This document shows positions 5,521 to 6,340 of a DNA stretch of 6,340 nt, piece by piece. A program made the position numbers and the translations under genes. Each line of letters begins with the position of its first letter. The first letter of the stretch is position 1. The notes beneath the pieces are model-generated. The model searched no databases and was not told the DNA's origin. It was given only the letters and a program-made list of their open reading frames with translations. The DNA lies in assembly GCA_038230595.1 (NCBI GenBank), contig JBBRMY010000140.1:1-6340 (forward strand), given 5' to 3'. Source of the DNA: JBBRMY01 sp038230595 (GTDB lineage: Bacteria; Bacteroidota; Ignavibacteria; Tepidaquicellales; Tepidaquicellaceae).

Positions 5521-5898
5521 TTACTTACTTGAATGCAGACCGACTCTGTTGCCTTCTGTGTCGATAATGAAAGCGCTGTAACCTATCTCTGGAGAGATCT
5601 CTGTTTTAGGAGATTCTATTTTTCCGCCGGCTTTTTCTACTTTATCCAAGACTGTCTGAATATCAGGATTTCCATTAAGATAAACTACGGTTCCCTTAGT
5701 GCATGGTTCACCCATTTTTATAATTGCGCCGCCAACTGTGCCACCGCCCATTTCCATAGGGAAAAATGACATCTCTACTCCACCCATGTTCATAGAATCC
5801 ATTTTAATTCCGAATATCTCACAGTAGAATTTTTTTGCTCTTTCCATATCTTTGACAGGTATTTCAAACCAATTTAATGCATTTGTTTTTGTATCCAT
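5521..5898 (-). CDS. VOC family (glyoxalase/bleomycin-resistance fold) protein
   Basis: The gene encodes 125 residues, a usual length for a single-unit VOC protein that dimerises to build its active sites. The first beta-alpha unit is NWFEIPVKDMERAKKFYCEI (10-29), a standard VOC opening. The middle holds a glycine-rich segment (GGGTVGGAI), then VVYLNGNPDIQTVLDKVEKA, the second-module strand and helix. The end, FIIDTEGNRVGLHS, is the conserved final strand. The histidine often used as the first metal ligand is absent at the opening strand, where FE is found, so enzyme activity cannot be inferred; many such proteins have unknown substrates. No signal peptide is present, so it is likely cytosolic. 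The ATG at 5898 has no Shine-Dalgarno. The symmetrical terminator at 5461-5498 lies 22 bases past its stop. It is unlikely to share a function with the neighbouring genes. Confidence 0.93.
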   Translation of the reverse strand: MDTKTNALNWFEIPVKDMERAKKFYCEIFGIKMDSMNMGGVEMSFFPMEMGGGTVGGAIIKMGEPCTKGTVVYLNGNPDIQTVLDKVEKAGGKIESPKTEISPEIGYSAFIIDTEGNRVGLHSSK

Positions 5899-6024
5899 GA
5901 TGTAGTTTTGATTAGGTTGACCGATTAGGGGTGAGTTAAATTAAGAAATAATTCGGGGATATGAAACTGTAAATGATGTGTTAGGGGGCGGGAGTGTAGA
6001 AATGAGAGATGATGGGTTTTGGGT

Positions 6025-6048
6025 GTTAAGACGCATGTGCGTCGTAAC
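6025..6048. repeat. Hairpin repeat with GACGCA arms
   Basis: GACGCA (6030-6035) pairs with TGCGTC (6038-6043) around TG. After one mismatch, GTTA (6025-6028) pairs with TAAC (6045-6048). It resembles the GACGCG hairpins at 810-873 and, in layout, the hairpin at 121-146. It directly adjoins the G/C-rich repeat at 6049-6086. The 126 bases between it and the VOC start (5899-6024) hold nothing I can assign. Confidence 0.55.
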
Positions 6049-6086
6049 TATAACCACCCCCTGCCCCCTCCTTGAAAAGGAGGGGG
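6049..6086 (-). repeat. G/C-rich dispersed repeat, copy 2 (inverted)
   Basis: CCCCCTCCTT (6064-6073) pairs with AAGGAGGGGG (6077-6086) around GAA. Read on the minus strand, it runs from CCCCCTCC through CCTTTTCAAGG to a G-rich tail and GGTTATA, matching copy 1 at 64-102 in layout. On the plus strand the stem is followed by a T-run (6088-6094) and looks like a terminator, but no plus-strand gene precedes it. It lies 35 bases beyond the rlmI-like stop and could cap that minus-strand transcript, though without a T-run on that side. Confidence 0.6.
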
Positions 6087-6121
6087 ATTTTTTTATAGGG
6101 GAAGACAAGTTTTTTTATTTT

Positions 6122-6340
6122 TTACATTACCCTCAGCACATAGCTCTTCAGATATTTGGTTTCGGGCATGGCGGGAAGGACGGGATGGTCGAATGAGCAG
6201 ACAGATTTTTCTATCATTTGGATCTTTCGTTTGGACTCAGCTGAAGCTTTCTTTAAAATGTCTTCAAACATTTCTTCGCTTATATGATGTGAGCAGGAAT
6301 ATGTGAACAGAAATCCGCCCTTAACTAATAGTCTCATTGC
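6122..6340 (-). CDS. RlmI-type class I rRNA methyltransferase, C-terminal part
   Basis: Only the last 72 codons lie in the window; the frame stays open to base 6340, so the gene continues beyond the edge. The visible part reads AMRLLVKGGFLFTYSCSHHI, then a helical region, DHPVLPAMPETKYLKSYV and a terminal LRVM. This is the typical end of RlmI/YccW-type proteins, which use S-adenosylmethionine to make 5-methylcytidine in 23S rRNA (C1962 in E. coli). The LLxxGGxLxTxSCS strand lies in the Rossmann-type catalytic domain, and its SCS cysteine is conserved in this group. The DHPV...PE..YLK..xxRV close is especially characteristic. The ATG at 6337 is an internal methionine, not the start. Related RNA methyltransferases share parts of this pattern, so the exact target is inferred. 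Confidence 0.88.
   Translation of the reverse strand, partial: AMRLLVKGGFLFTYSCSHHISEEMFEDILKKASAESKRKIQMIEKSVCSFDHPVLPAMPETKYLKSYVLRVM

Noticed and set aside
5533..5769. Plus-strand open frame opposite the VOC gene
   Set aside because: It is antisense to a clear VOC-family coding region.
6064..6094. Plus-strand rho-independent terminator
   Set aside because: The stem and T-run look right, but no plus-strand gene precedes it and the stem belongs to a dispersed repeat that also occurs at 64-102.
64..6094. The inverted repeats near both ends as the boundaries of one mobile element
   Set aside because: There is no transposase, integrase or target duplication, the copies are diverged, and the enclosed genes do not look like a mobile cargo set.
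5978..6196. Plus-strand open frame of 72 codons
   Set aside because: It crosses the hairpin and G/C-rich repeat and overlaps the rRNA methyltransferase on the other strand.

Overview
The window is AT-rich and gene-dense, with long non-coding stretches full of small hairpin repeats. None of the six complete or nearly complete genes with a visible upstream region has a clear purine-rich Shine-Dalgarno sequence. That feature, the style of the hairpin repeats and the protein families point to the Bacteroidota/Chlorobiota/Ignavibacteriota group, most likely an Ignavibacteria-like lineage. This placement is inference; there is no rRNA marker in the window.

Left part (1-885). A cluster of dispersed repeats (64-187) is followed by a small minus-strand gene (204-458) whose product resembles the DUF6504 proteins often found beside Y-family polymerases. 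Next comes a 427-base non-coding block holding a 153-bp imperfect palindrome (514-666) and several strong hairpins (715-873).

Middle-left (886-3680, minus strand). There is a complete Y-family DNA polymerase (DinB/Pol IV) with an N-terminal extension. A perfect inverted repeat (2185-2218) covers its start codon. Upstream of it on the same strand lies a gene of about 458 codons for a helical, TPR-like protein of unknown function.

Middle-right (3843-5498, plus strand). A short secreted-type protein of 75 residues, a 40-codon gene resembling its C-terminal half, and a 359-residue right-handed parallel beta-helix protein lie in a row. Each is followed by its own terminator-like hairpin, so they look like separate transcription units. 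The last terminator is symmetrical and also serves the convergent gene to its right.

Right part (5521-6340, minus strand). A small VOC/glyoxalase-fold protein is followed by a repeat cluster that is the inverted counterpart of the one at the left end. The window ends inside the C-terminus of an RlmI-type 23S rRNA methyltransferase.

I see no CRISPR array, transposase or complete tRNA/rRNA, and no clearly new multi-gene system. The most notable signals are the 153-bp palindrome, the inverted repeat on the dinB start, the paired small proteins, and the mirrored mosaic repeats near both ends.
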